Shown here in pieces: positions 55,177-64,000 of a stretch of DNA of 64,000 nucleotides; position 1 is the first letter of the stretch, and every line of letters starts with the position of its first letter. The position numbers and the translations under genes were made by a program. The notes under the pieces were generated by a model that searched no databases, was not told the DNA's origin, and saw only the letters and a program-made list of their open reading frames with translations. The DNA is from Meconema thalassinum (Eukaryota > Arthropoda > Insecta > Orthoptera > Tettigoniidae). Location of the stretch: positions 170,696,704-170,760,703 of the forward strand of contig OX336389.2 in assembly GCA_946902985.2 (NCBI GenBank), written 5' to 3'.

Positions 55177-57749
55177 CAAAAAGGGTTGTATTGGTTCGGT
55201 TTGGTTCAGTGTAATCACCATCTTGTTTTCTTAGCTATTCTCTTTAACTAATCAATTAAAGATGGTCTACTCTTAATTCTTGAATCGATAAATTGGATTT
55301 TGTACATACCGTTTGTCATGTCATGCCTGAAACCTATACTCCCTATGTACTGCGGCCAGGTTTAAAACAAGTTTCAATGGTCAAAGACTTGTCAGTCACC
55401 ATACGTGTAGCCTACAATAATTCTTTCTCAACCTAGCTATGTTTCATCACTCACCATAAGCATCTAACATTACGGGTTTGTAATATATTAAGAGAAACAA
55501 AAGTCCATGACCTTGTTGTTTTCAATCTTTTTGGGAAAATTCATAAGCCGTATAAAGAAAGTGTCATGTCAAGTTATACGACACCTTAAGAGACCAAATC
55601 CCATTATTAGTTTATAAAACTCAAATCAGTAACCTTGCCGTTTTGGGATATTTAATTAAATGCATGCATCATAGGAAAAATCATAAAAAAATATTCTTAA
55701 AACAAGTCGTCGCATGACCCTCTTCAATCAATGCTTCACAAAATATCGATTCATCCATTGAACATGGTCACAGTGATCGGCGACATGCTCGTTTAAACAC
55801 AACCGGTACTATCTCTCTCTACTAAAAAAAATAAAAATATTAAAATTATTTTAAAAAAATTAAAAATCTAAATTTTCAAAAATGTATGGTTAGGCCCTTT
55901 GTCAAAATTTCAAAAAATAAATAATAAATTCAAAAAGAGATTGTCGCCCTGAGTCTTATAACACCTCATGTGTCCAAATCTGATTATTGGTTCCCCCTTT
56001 TTCCTGTAAAATCTACATGCATTGTTTAGGGGTAAAATGACCAATCGTGGTAAAAGAGTATTAAATGACCAATTTTTTGAGCTATGACACCTAATTTTAA
56101 GTTTCATAGTTTCCAAGATATCGATTTTTTTAAATTTAGAGGTAGTTTTCACCCCCTTACTATTTTTCATCAAAAACAAAATATCTTTGGTTCATTTATC
56201 ATTTTTAGGCGTTTAACACCTTTTTCCCTGTAAAAACACTATTCACTGTTTTAGGGGTGAAATGACCTATCGTGGTATAAGCGTATGTCATGACCTATTT
56301 TTAAAGCTATCACACTTAATTTTAAGGTTCATAATTTCGAAGATAACGATTTTTAAATTGGGGGGGGGGGTAGTTTTAACCCTCATACTAGTTTTTCGTC
56401 AAAAACAAAAGATCTTAGGTTCATTTATCATTTGTAAGTGTTTAACCCCTTTTATCCCTGTAACATTACTATTTACTATTTTAGGGGTGAAATGACCTAT
56501 CGTGGTAAAAGCGTATCTTATGATCTATTTTTAAAGCTATCACACATAATTTTAGGGTTTTTAGTTTCCACGATATCGATTTTCCAATTTGGGAGTGGGG
56601 AGATAGTCTCACCCCCCAAAGGGGAACATAGTACCAATTGCTAGGACCCCTCATACAAGTCACTAGCATGATTGGTTAGCGAGATATTAACAAAAGTCTG
56701 GTTAGGCCCTTTGTCAAAATTTCAAAAAAAAAACATTCTAAAAGGGGGCTTCATCCCAAGTCCTACAATACCTCATACAAGTTCCTAGCCTTATTAGTCC
56801 GTTAGTTAAGCCCTTTGGCACACTTTGGATACATTCATGGGCCAGTCCAAAGGGACCGGTCTAAAGGGATTAGTCAAAAGGACTTGTCAACAGGGACCCA
56901 TCAACAAGGACCCGTCAACAATGACCTGTCAAAAATGACCTGTCAACAGGGTCCCGTCAACAAGGACCCGTCCACAGGGACTCGCCAACAAGGACCCGTC
57001 CACAGGGACTCTTCAACAATGACCCGTCCAAAGGGACTCGTCAGCAATGACCCGTCAACAATGATCCATCCACAGGGGCCCATCAACAGGGACCCGTCAA
57101 AAAGGATCCATCAAAAATGACCCCCTGTCAAAAAGGGCTCGTCCAAGGGGGGGGGGGCTAGTCAACAGGGACCAGTCCAAAGGGACAAATCAACAGAGAT
57201 CAATCAAAAGGGGTCAATCAACAGGGATCAATCAAAAGGGGCTATCACCTCAAGGCCTGACATATCCCTCTTTGATTATTGGTTTGCCGATCGACAAGCG
57301 TCACTTAAAATACTTTTTGATCACCACTCGTGGGTTGGGTTAGGTTAGGTTACACTACAGCTACCATCTTTAAAAAGCCCGCCCTCTTACAAAAGCTATG
57401 AGTGGGCATGCGTAAAAACAAAAACCAAGCATGTTAATTCATATTGGCTATCCACCGCACACATGTCTCTTGTGTAGAACAACGTTTCGTTCCATATTGA
57501 GATTCAAGCTCTCACATGTTGCAATTGGAAAGAGAGATTCTCAAAAAAATTAAAATGTCACCCCCTATTAGGGGTAGGTTTTATTTTGGGGTAGAGATAT
57601 GTTGTCCATTGGAAAGGGGGTGTCAGCCCGAGTTCAATGACACCTCATTCGTCAAAATCCAGCCTTGCGTTCGAGAGATATCGTGCCGCCACCATCTTGT
57701 GAGGAGGGTGGGGAGGAGGAGGCTGTAGAACCGCTACAAATACACTACT
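55177..57749 (-). repeat. Right arm of the palindromic element, uninterrupted
   Basis: Inverse of the left arm including the 228-bp units, the minisatellite and the terminal AGTAGTG. It holds the empty LTR target at 55401-55404. A few extra or missing bases relative to the left arm are visible, so the arms are not being kept identical. Confidence 0.95.
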
Positions 57750-57883
57750 AGCGAGGGAATGTCTGGACAAATACTACGTACTACTGGTGTGCAGTCGAAG
57801 AACGACCCTCAGGTGGCTATCTGTCATTTGTGATCGATGTCTCGATTTGCAAAGCTTTAAAGCGGAGAAAATTTGTTCATATA

Positions 57884-58518
57884 CAGGGTCTTTCATATAA
57901 AGTAAGAACGGCGAGCGGCGGCTTTGTTATCCTCTGCTGCAGTGGCCCTGGCCGAGCTTGTGGCGTGCCACGGCCCCCTGCTGTAATATTGAAAGCGCGC
58001 GCATAGTAGCCTATACAATGTACTCGATCTTGCAATAAACGTGCAGGTGTTTAGTCGCCAGTCTGAACCTCAGATGTTAACATGATACAGTTATCATTAC
58101 AACATCGTATTTTTGTATGTAAAACTTATTTTAAGTACGAGTCGGATCGGTGGGTACGTGATGCATTTGTTCAGCAATTTCCTGATGAAGTGCCACCTTC
58201 ACTTGCACAGATTCACGTAATTGTAAATAAGTTCGACACTACTGACTCAGTGCTCAATAAAAAGCATAAAATTAAAAATCAGAAACATTACAGTGGCAGA
58301 ACTCACTCGCGTCAGCCAGAATGTGGTTACCAGATACAATGCCTGTATAACGCAGGAAGGACAACACTTCCAGCATCTTTTATAAGGTAATATTTCATAC
58401 AGGATTGTGCACACGCCTAAAGCAGGGGCCGTGGTGCGCCACAAGCTCGGCCAAGCCCACCGCAGTAGCGAATAACAAAACTGCCGCTTGCCGTTCTTAC
58501 TTTATATGAAAGACCCTG
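57884..58518 (+). mobile_element. Tc1/mariner-like element with DUF4817-type N-terminus
   Basis: TA duplications lie at 57882-57883 and 58519-58520. Inverted repeats of about 105 bp begin cagggtctttcatataaagt on the left and are complemented at the right end. The single ORF covers only the N-terminal helix-turn-helix region, so the element is a deleted derivative. Confidence 0.85.
58082..58390 (+). CDS. Truncated transposase N-terminus (DUF4817-like helix-turn-helix)
   Basis: 102 residues. The first 65 follow the DUF4817 pattern seen at the start of many insect mariner-like transposases: L-x-Q-R-I-F-V, T-Y-F, then V-R-D-A-F, F-P-D, P-P-S, and V-N-K-F-D-T-T-D-S-V. Beyond residue about 70 the frame degenerates and no DDE domain follows. 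It might bind the element ends but cannot catalyse transposition. Confidence 0.7.
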   Translation: MIQLSLQHRIFVCKTYFKYESDRWVRDAFVQQFPDEVPPSLAQIHVIVNKFDTTDSVLNKKHKIKNQKHYSGRTHSRQPECGYQIQCLYNAGRTTLPASFIR

Positions 58519-59064
58519 TAAATACAGTATGTAGAACCAAACATGCACAATATAGCTGCCGCTCAACGTTATATTTTTTAGCCATCACAGAATGTCTCAT
58601 ACTAAACATTTAGCACGTTCCCTAATTGGCACAAAAATCCACTGCGCTTCCCATTAAGATTCTTGTTGCACGCTATTTGCACTAGAACTTGGTATCTTCT
58701 CAGCTGACTCCATACTTGTAGCACCAGCTGTCACTGCAGTGACGCCATCGGTTGGTTTACGCTGGCAAGACTGAACGAAGCTACTTTGCCTGCTCTCCGC
58801 CCGTGCACGGAGCGGGCGCCCACTTGACGAAATGCCCGGTTTGAGCAAACCTGGTGAAGAGAGTTAGTCTCACATTCTGCGTGAAACCTGCTCTATGTGG
58901 CTCTCGGTAGCTACTTGTATTGCTTTTGGTGGGCGTGGTGGCCCGGGTTCAATGCATGTGAGATTTTCGATGTGAAATGCCATGTCCTGTGGTTCGGATT
59001 CCACGTCAAAATAAGGTCCTGTGGCTCATAATCACACGATTAACGGTTACGTACAACTACAAGC

Positions 59065-59085
59065 TTCCTTCCTTCCTTCCTTCCT
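59065..59085. repeat. (TTCC)n microsatellite
   Basis: Five tandem ttcc units. Confidence 0.95.
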
Positions 59086-59217
59086 GGTATTGCTTTAGTA
59101 CCAAGAGACTCAGAGTACAGCACTCGCATGAAGTCTTTTAACTCCGAAACAAAGTGCCTGTGGAGGTCACAATTTCAAATTTAAATGAATATGTTGCCAT
59201 ATTGTATGCCCTGGATA

Positions 59218-59593
59218 CCGACAGTAGTGGCTACGCTGGCTAAAGCTCAGCATTAGGTCATGGGGCCAAGCTCTCTGCTGACTCGGTAGACGCGTGGGTT
59301 CGAGCCCCACCGTCGGCCCTCCTTGAAATGGTTTTCCGTGGTTTCCCCATTTTCAACACCAGGCAAATGCTGGGACGGTACCTTCTGACAGGCCACGGCC
59401 GCTTCCTTCCTCATCCTTGCCCAGTTTCATTCACCATCATTCATTTCATCTCTCATTAACTCCTCTCATGAGGTTGGCGTCAGGAAGGGCATCCGGCCGT
59501 AAAAATCATCGCCACAAAGACTTCCATCGCATCTCATCCCCGACCCCGTTAGAAAACGGGAATAATAAGGGGTAGACATACATACATACACAC
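59218..59593 (+). mobile_element. tRNA-derived SINE, head type a, tail A, full length
   Basis: A perfect 17-bp TSD, attgtatgccctggata, lies at 59201-59217 and 59594-59610. The head accgacagtagtggctacgc has the B-box GGTTCGAGCCCC. The central domain ggttttccgtggtttcccc follows, then tail A with gcatccggccgtaaaaatc and a (cata)n end. This is the best-preserved SINE in the window. Confidence 0.95.
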
Positions 59594-59859
59594 ATTGTAT
59601 GCCCTGGATAGGAGGTAGCACATTTTTGGAGCCATAGGGCATTTAATTTATAATGTTGGCACGAGTCCAGGAATAGCTGGGAGGAAACAGAAATCTGTAG
59701 TATCCCAGATTGTCTATCATCAGCTATCCCCCGTGGGCTCACAAATAGTGATACATGGGCTTGTGGTTACAGGAACCCCAACTGTGTTCAGCATTGCTTC
59801 CAATTAAATTTGCAGAGCTCCTCTCTTTCATATTTCCTGTTCACCTCCTTTGACCAATT

Positions 59860-60448
59860 CTTGTTCTCTTCCGACCCCGACGTATGGCTTTATGGACTCT
59901 AGATTCTTTACTCTTTTCTGAACCTGCGATTCTCATAGTAGCAGCAGTAGCTCCGATTGACTTACTAGCCTTAGAAATACAGAAGATATGGCGGACCCAA
60001 GGAGAGCTGGGAAGGAAACGGGCAAAGGAACTAGCTGTCAGTCACAGAATGGATCGATGGCAACAGAGATGGGAAGATGATTCCAGAGGTAAATTTGTCG
60101 ATGAAGCTGATACCATCCCTAGCTGACTGGGTCGACCGGACTCATGGTGAAGTAGACTATTACCTCACACAGTTATTGACAGGTCATGGATACTTCCGAA
60201 AATTCCTCCACAGAATAGTGCGAGCGAGTAGTCCAGTGTGCATTTACTGCAATGACATCGATGACGCAACCACGCTTTCTATGTATGTGTCCATTGGCTG
60301 CCACAAAGAAAGCTTGGAAGCCGAGCTGGGAGAACTGACTCCAGACAACATTATGCTGCAAAGTCAAGAATCCTTGGATCAGGTAGCAGTGTTTGTAGAA
60401 GGTATTTTGCGCCAAAAGAAGAGGGACTTAGATGCTATTGAGCGATAA
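59860..60448 (+). pseudogene. R1-clade non-LTR retrotransposon ORF2 C-terminus
   Basis: Two overlapping frames (59884-60126 and 60077-60448) together encode the part after RT: V-A-P-I-D-L-L-A, then R-W-Q-Q-R-W-E-D-D, then H-G-E-V-D-Y-Y-L-T-Q-L-L, G-H-G-Y-F-R-K, a gag-knuckle-like C-I-Y-C and R-Q-K-K-R-D-L-D. The order matches R1-clade elements. One frameshift near 60090 and a deletion after the C-x2-C (the expected downstream His/Cys are gone) show it is dead. A 3' UTR-like stretch extends to about 60650. Confidence 0.85.
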
Positions 60449-60730
60449 AGGAAAATTGAGAGAAGAGGAAGAAGCATGAGAGGCTTTACGCACGACGCCG
60501 CCCTGAAGTAATGCGACAGCGGTTCCGGGGAGGAGACACACGTCGAGGGAGAAGAATGTGTGTGGTATTTAGTGGGTAAGAATCCAACACACTTGTGGAG
60601 AGTGGACCCCCACAAGCGTCTCATGTAAGATTTTACACATTCCCTCGTGAAGAGAAAAACGTTTGGCGGTAACTATAAAATTGCTGTAGTAATGCTAAGA
60701 GTTACAATCTGTACTTAGTATAAAACAAAG

Positions 60731-61166
60731 TCCCCGATTCTTTGATGTCACGGGTAACCTCGAGAACCACTGGATGGATTTTGATGCGGTTTTCACCATT
60801 CTGTAAAGGATATCTCGAGGAAGGTTTCTGTAGAAAATAATTTATTTATGATCCAAGGAAGTCAAGCAGTAACGATTTCAGTGAAAAGACCGGGAAAAAA
60901 CCTGGCGTCCGTGCGCTTTTTAAGCTTACGCTGGGCAAACCGTTAAAAATATCAATATACTATTAGTGAAGAATTGTTCAGCATGAAAATTTCTACAAAA
61001 AAGTCCGTGAGAGCATATCTCTATCTTCAATACATCGCCCACCATAAGTGTTTTTAAGTTGGACGAAAGGGGGATTTGTGTTTCTTCCACCTCGCCATTC
61101 TTAAATTACGTCTGACAAAAATTCATTGCACGTTCATATCTGTTCCCGGGCGAAGCTGGTTTCTAG
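60731..61166 (+). mobile_element. Possible non-autonomous Helitron fragment
   Basis: The stretch begins tccccgattc and ends with a short imperfect hairpin (ccgggcgaagctgg) followed a few bases later by CTAG and T, the Helitron-type 3' signature. Helitrons make no TSD, so the boundaries rest on sequence resemblance only. Confidence 0.35.
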
Positions 61167-61635
61167 TTTGTTGTATAAATGTAATATTCTCAATAGGGGG
61201 GAATTGTTTGTGATACTAACGAACTGTTTCCAGTACGTAGCTTACTGGTACATGCTTTTGAACCAGATAATATTAATTTGGACTCTTTGCTCCCGACCAA
61301 AGCGGGAGTTGTCTTAGCAAGACGAGAAGTGTGGGAGATGCATTAGGCTGGGGCGAGTTCATAACATTAAATGTTTACCCTCAAAGTCCTCTCTTAGCAT
61401 GCACCAACAGGCTCCTCATGATTGCACACACTGTAAATTAAACGATAATCCATGTGCGTGCCTGCCTTTTTTTGTGTTGTTTCACTTGAGGGTCGTGAAC
61501 ATTATAGCCATTCAGTCCTGGGTACTTGTGTGTATACAAAGATAAAATAGAAATAGTTAGTTTGTTAGTTATTCATTTATCTAACTAACTAACTTGTTAT
61601 CGTGGTGTCAATAGTACTTGTGTATTGTAATTCAG
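61167..61635. other. No recognised gene or element
   Basis: Short ORFs only. Confidence 0.4.
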
Positions 61636-61815
61636 GTGAGGATTAGGAAGGAGGTGGCCATGGAATGGAGTTAGGAACCATCCCGGCATTTGCCTGCAGT
61701 AGAAGTGGAAAACCACAGAAAACCACTTACAGGGTGGTTGAGGTGGGAATCGAACCCAGACCTCAGGGGTGACAGCTAAGAATGCTAGCCAGAATGCTGC
61801 ACTTTGAGGTTCTTA
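61636..61815 (-). mobile_element. SINE fragment, type c-like, with central domain
   Basis: The minus strand has tagcattcttagctgtcacc, the B-box GGTTCGATTCCC and the central domain ggttttctgtggttttccac. The tail is truncated. Confidence 0.75.
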
Positions 61816-62854
61816 TCTATTATTGTGAAATATAAACTAATTATGGACTATAACAAAATGCAACATTTGACCCAAAGTTGCAACAGTGAAGTAACATGGG
61901 TGTCTAATTTGCATCTGGTGCAAGTTGGTGTGATTGATTTAAATGAGTGTTGCAGTACCTGCTAACTACTTCACTGAGCAAAAGGATCAATGAATGGATT
62001 TGACAAGAAAATCAGTTAATGTAGACCTATTTGTTTTTATCTTTTTGCACGGGTGAATTTCACCTCTGAAGTGTTCTTACAGTATGTTGTCGAGAAGCAA
62101 GGGTTCTATAGAGACATACTCTTATAATTGTTTTATGTACTTGCTTGTTTCTGGCATTACGCTAATGTTTCTGTCATTGCCAGTACAGTATAGTATATTA
62201 CATCATGTATTTGCATTCATAATAGTTTTGACTGGTGTCACATGCACATTGTGTAGGTCCTCTCTAAACATGCAGTTGCACTGAGTGAGTCATTCAGTGA
62301 GGAAAACAATCTGACCTAAATAAGGAAAGTTCCTCCGCTACTCTGAGGAACATCGAACCATGAATATGTTAATCCGATCTAGATGATGAATACTTGTTAA
62401 CCTATCTAACTAGGTTATATTACAAGCGAGCACGTGTTCACACCACTCGCAATTTGCATGAGAATAGGTCTGTAAACCGGCTTCTTTATAATGTTGTTGA
62501 CAAACAAATGTTGCTATTTTTGGATTGAAGTTGCGGGGACAAGTACAAATCCAGAGCAAGTAAAGAACAGCTAGAGCACGCGATACTGAGTAATGGACGA
62601 TGCTCAGAGAAGCAAAAATGTACTCTCTAATCGTCTAATGATCAGGAAACCGGCTAAACACGGCGTCGACGTATGTAATACTTCTTGTAGAAATGGCTGG
62701 ATTATTCATCTCAAAATTAAACGAATCGCGCGTAAACGCGAGGAACTATTTGCCTGGTGTAGGCCTGATTTTCATATCGACATTTAGATCACCTCCGAGG
62801 ATGATAGGAATTGTTTTGTACGCATTCCTTTCCTTGCCTGGCAGAGGCAGGAAT
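61816..62854. other. No recognised gene or element
   Basis: Several ORFs of 60-70 codons on plus, none with a recognisable domain. Confidence 0.35.
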
Positions 62855-63120
62855 GAGATGCGGGTAGTATCTGCGCGTGCCCGCTTAGGGGCAAGGTGCG
62901 CGATAGACCGTCACACTTTCAACGAGATGCCAGTAGTATCTGCGCGTGCCCGCTTAAGGGTAAGGTGCGCGGTAGACCGTCACACTTTCACTGAGATGTG
63001 GGTAGTATCTGCGCGTGCCCGCTTAGGGGCAATGTGCGCGGTAGACCATCACACTTTCAGTGAGATGTGGGTAGTATATGCGTGCGCCCGCTGAGGGGCA
63101 AAGTGCGCAGGGTGTGGTAG
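62855..63120. repeat. Four tandem 69-bp units, in-frame
   Basis: The motif gtagtatctgcgcg (last copy gtagtatatgcgtg) occurs at 62864, 62933, 63002 and 63071. Because 69 is a multiple of three, one plus frame (62693-63094) stays open and encodes 23-residue repeats rich in Arg and Ala. There is no evidence that it is translated. Confidence 0.93.
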
Positions 63121-63126
63121 CTATGT

Positions 63127-63205
63127 AGAGAAGGAACGATTAGCTCAGGACAGGGAGGCATGGAGATCGGCATCAAACCAGTCAAAAGACTGATGACTCA
63201 AACAC
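63127..63205 (+). pseudogene. Extreme 3' end of the LINE seen at 53465
   Basis: R-L-A-Q-D-R-E-A-W-R followed by S-N-Q-S-K-D-stop and gactcaaac matches the ends at 1796 and 53853. A heavily 5'-truncated copy. Confidence 0.75.
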
Positions 63206-63382
63206 ACAGTGATGCTACCAAATGAAATTTCCCAGTCAAATGTGGTTGACATTAATTTTGCTGACCAGCTTACTTGAACACGAGATGTTGGTTTTAAAAT
63301 TATATACAGTAGGTATGTACAGTAATTGGTATGCTATGGAATATTACAAGGATTGCATTGTATTTCTCCACATTCTGTTTAT

Positions 63383-63661
63383 GTTGTTTCATTTAGGGGC
63401 TTTGCAACATCGTGGCCATGTAGCCTCGTTTACATGTGTGTGTAGCATTTTGTCTGATAACCTGTGTAGCTGTGATGTCTGTAATAATAAGTGTATTTGC
63501 AATTGAGGTAGGATTTGGGTATGTAGCGGCCGTGGCCTTAAGCTAGGTACCATCCCGATATTTGCTTGGAGTAGAAATGGGAAACCACGGAAAGCCACTT
63601 CCAGAATGGCTGAGGTAGGAATTGAACCCTCCTCTTCTCAGTTTTGCTTGACGAAGCTGAG
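63383..63661 (-). mobile_element. Type c SINE with full tail
   Basis: A 13-bp TSD, acattctgtttat, lies at 63370-63382 and 63662-63674. The minus strand has a shortened head (gggttcaattcc), the central domain (ggctttccgtggtttcccat) and the tail shared with 37545-37690 (tagcctcgtttac and tctgataacctgtg on plus). Confidence 0.9.
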
Positions 63662-63674
63662 ACATTCTGTTTAT

Positions 63675-64000
63675 ACACTAAAGAAATGCAATTAACACTG
63701 TCAGAAATAGAATACAAATGTGTCTCTTGTTTTCAACTTCACACATGTTCCTTTCATATTAAGAAACATAACATTTATGACAAATATATGACATGTTGTG
63801 CTTAAATTAGGCATGATGTTATAAAGATATACTGTACTAGGAAGGATAGTAGTTACAGTCACAGCACAAATTAGGCAAGCTCCATGTCCTTGGCTTAAAA
63901 ATGAAAGTAGTAGTTGTTGAATGGCTGTTCTCTATTCTTCTACAATGATTATGAAGAAGAATCATAGAAGTAGTACTTACCTAAGCCACACGTTAAACAG
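63675..64000. other. No recognised gene or element
   Basis: AT-rich to the window end. Confidence 0.4.

Larger units (their letters stand above)
39905..57749. mobile_element. Large palindromic (long-TIR) element, interrupted by an LTR element
   Basis: The left arm (39905-42248 plus 52285-52522) is the inverse of the right arm (55177-57749). Arms are about 2.58 kb. The ends are AGTAGTGTATTTG and its complement. Outside, AGCGAG occurs on both sides (39899-39904 and 57750-57755), a 6-bp TSD. Without the 10-kb LTR insertion the element is about 7.8 kb with a 2.65-kb loop. Termini beginning AG, very long TIRs with internal tandem arrays and a 6-bp TSD are the published hallmarks of Maverick/Polinton elements. 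No DNA polymerase B, integrase, capsid or protease gene is present, so at most it is a non-autonomous relative. The arms differ by scattered changes. Confidence 0.85.

Overview
This looks like a piece of a large, repeat-rich animal genome, most likely an insect and plausibly a polyneopteran (order not decidable from sequence alone). The grounds are a very low density of open coding sequence, many tRNA-derived SINEs with intact target-site duplications (TSDs), R1-type, Tc1/mariner and hAT relics, and Ty3/gypsy-type LTR elements. There is no bacterial-style gene organisation. Almost everything recognisable is mobile DNA. The only convincing host-gene signal is one small cysteine-rich exon on the minus strand near 35.5 kb.

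Layout. 1-4.6 kb: a decayed module with a FLYWCH-like/acidic protein gene, a type II tRNA-like sequence and a LINE 3' end, followed by AT-rich sequence, tandem repeats and copies of a module also found at the tips of the large palindrome described below. 4.8-7.4 kb: a SINE and a 128-bp tandem array. 7.7-11.4 kb: a hAT relic, a mariner foldback composite, a 1.5-kb non-autonomous hAT element with nested repeats, and a Tc1 pseudogene cut by a SINE. 11.6-21.4 kb: four SINE copies or fragments in otherwise unrecognised AT-rich sequence. 21.5-34.7 kb: a 440-bp-period repeat interrupted by a complete, very young LTR element (22702-34484) with 3153-bp LTRs, gag and protease-RT-RNase H, but no integrase.

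34.7-39.8 kb: SINEs, the candidate host exon, a small foldback MITE, a 100-bp satellite with an alternating dimer pattern, and a hAT C-terminal relic. 39.9-57.7 kb: a large palindromic element with arms of about 2.58 kb, termini starting AGTAGTG and a 6-bp flanking duplication (AGCGAG). Its loop carries a FLYWCH-like/acidic gene, a type II tRNA-like sequence and a LINE relic. A second LTR element (42249-52284, LTRs about 3.32 kb) is inserted in its left arm, and the right arm preserves the empty target site. 57.8-64 kb: a Tc1/mariner-like element with a DUF4817-type helix-turn-helix ORF, a SINE, an R1-clade ORF2 relic, a possible Helitron fragment, a 69-bp tandem array and two more SINEs.

How the parts relate. 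The two LTR elements have related Gag proteins, giant LTRs, 4-bp TSDs and a shared feature: gag and the downstream ORF lie in the same frame, separated only by stop codons. Both are internally deleted, so each would need enzymes supplied in trans. The palindrome and the 1-4.6 kb region share the same ordered modules and look like two copies of one element family. At least eight SINE copies, with different tRNA-like heads and tails, share one central domain, which suggests modular shuffling.
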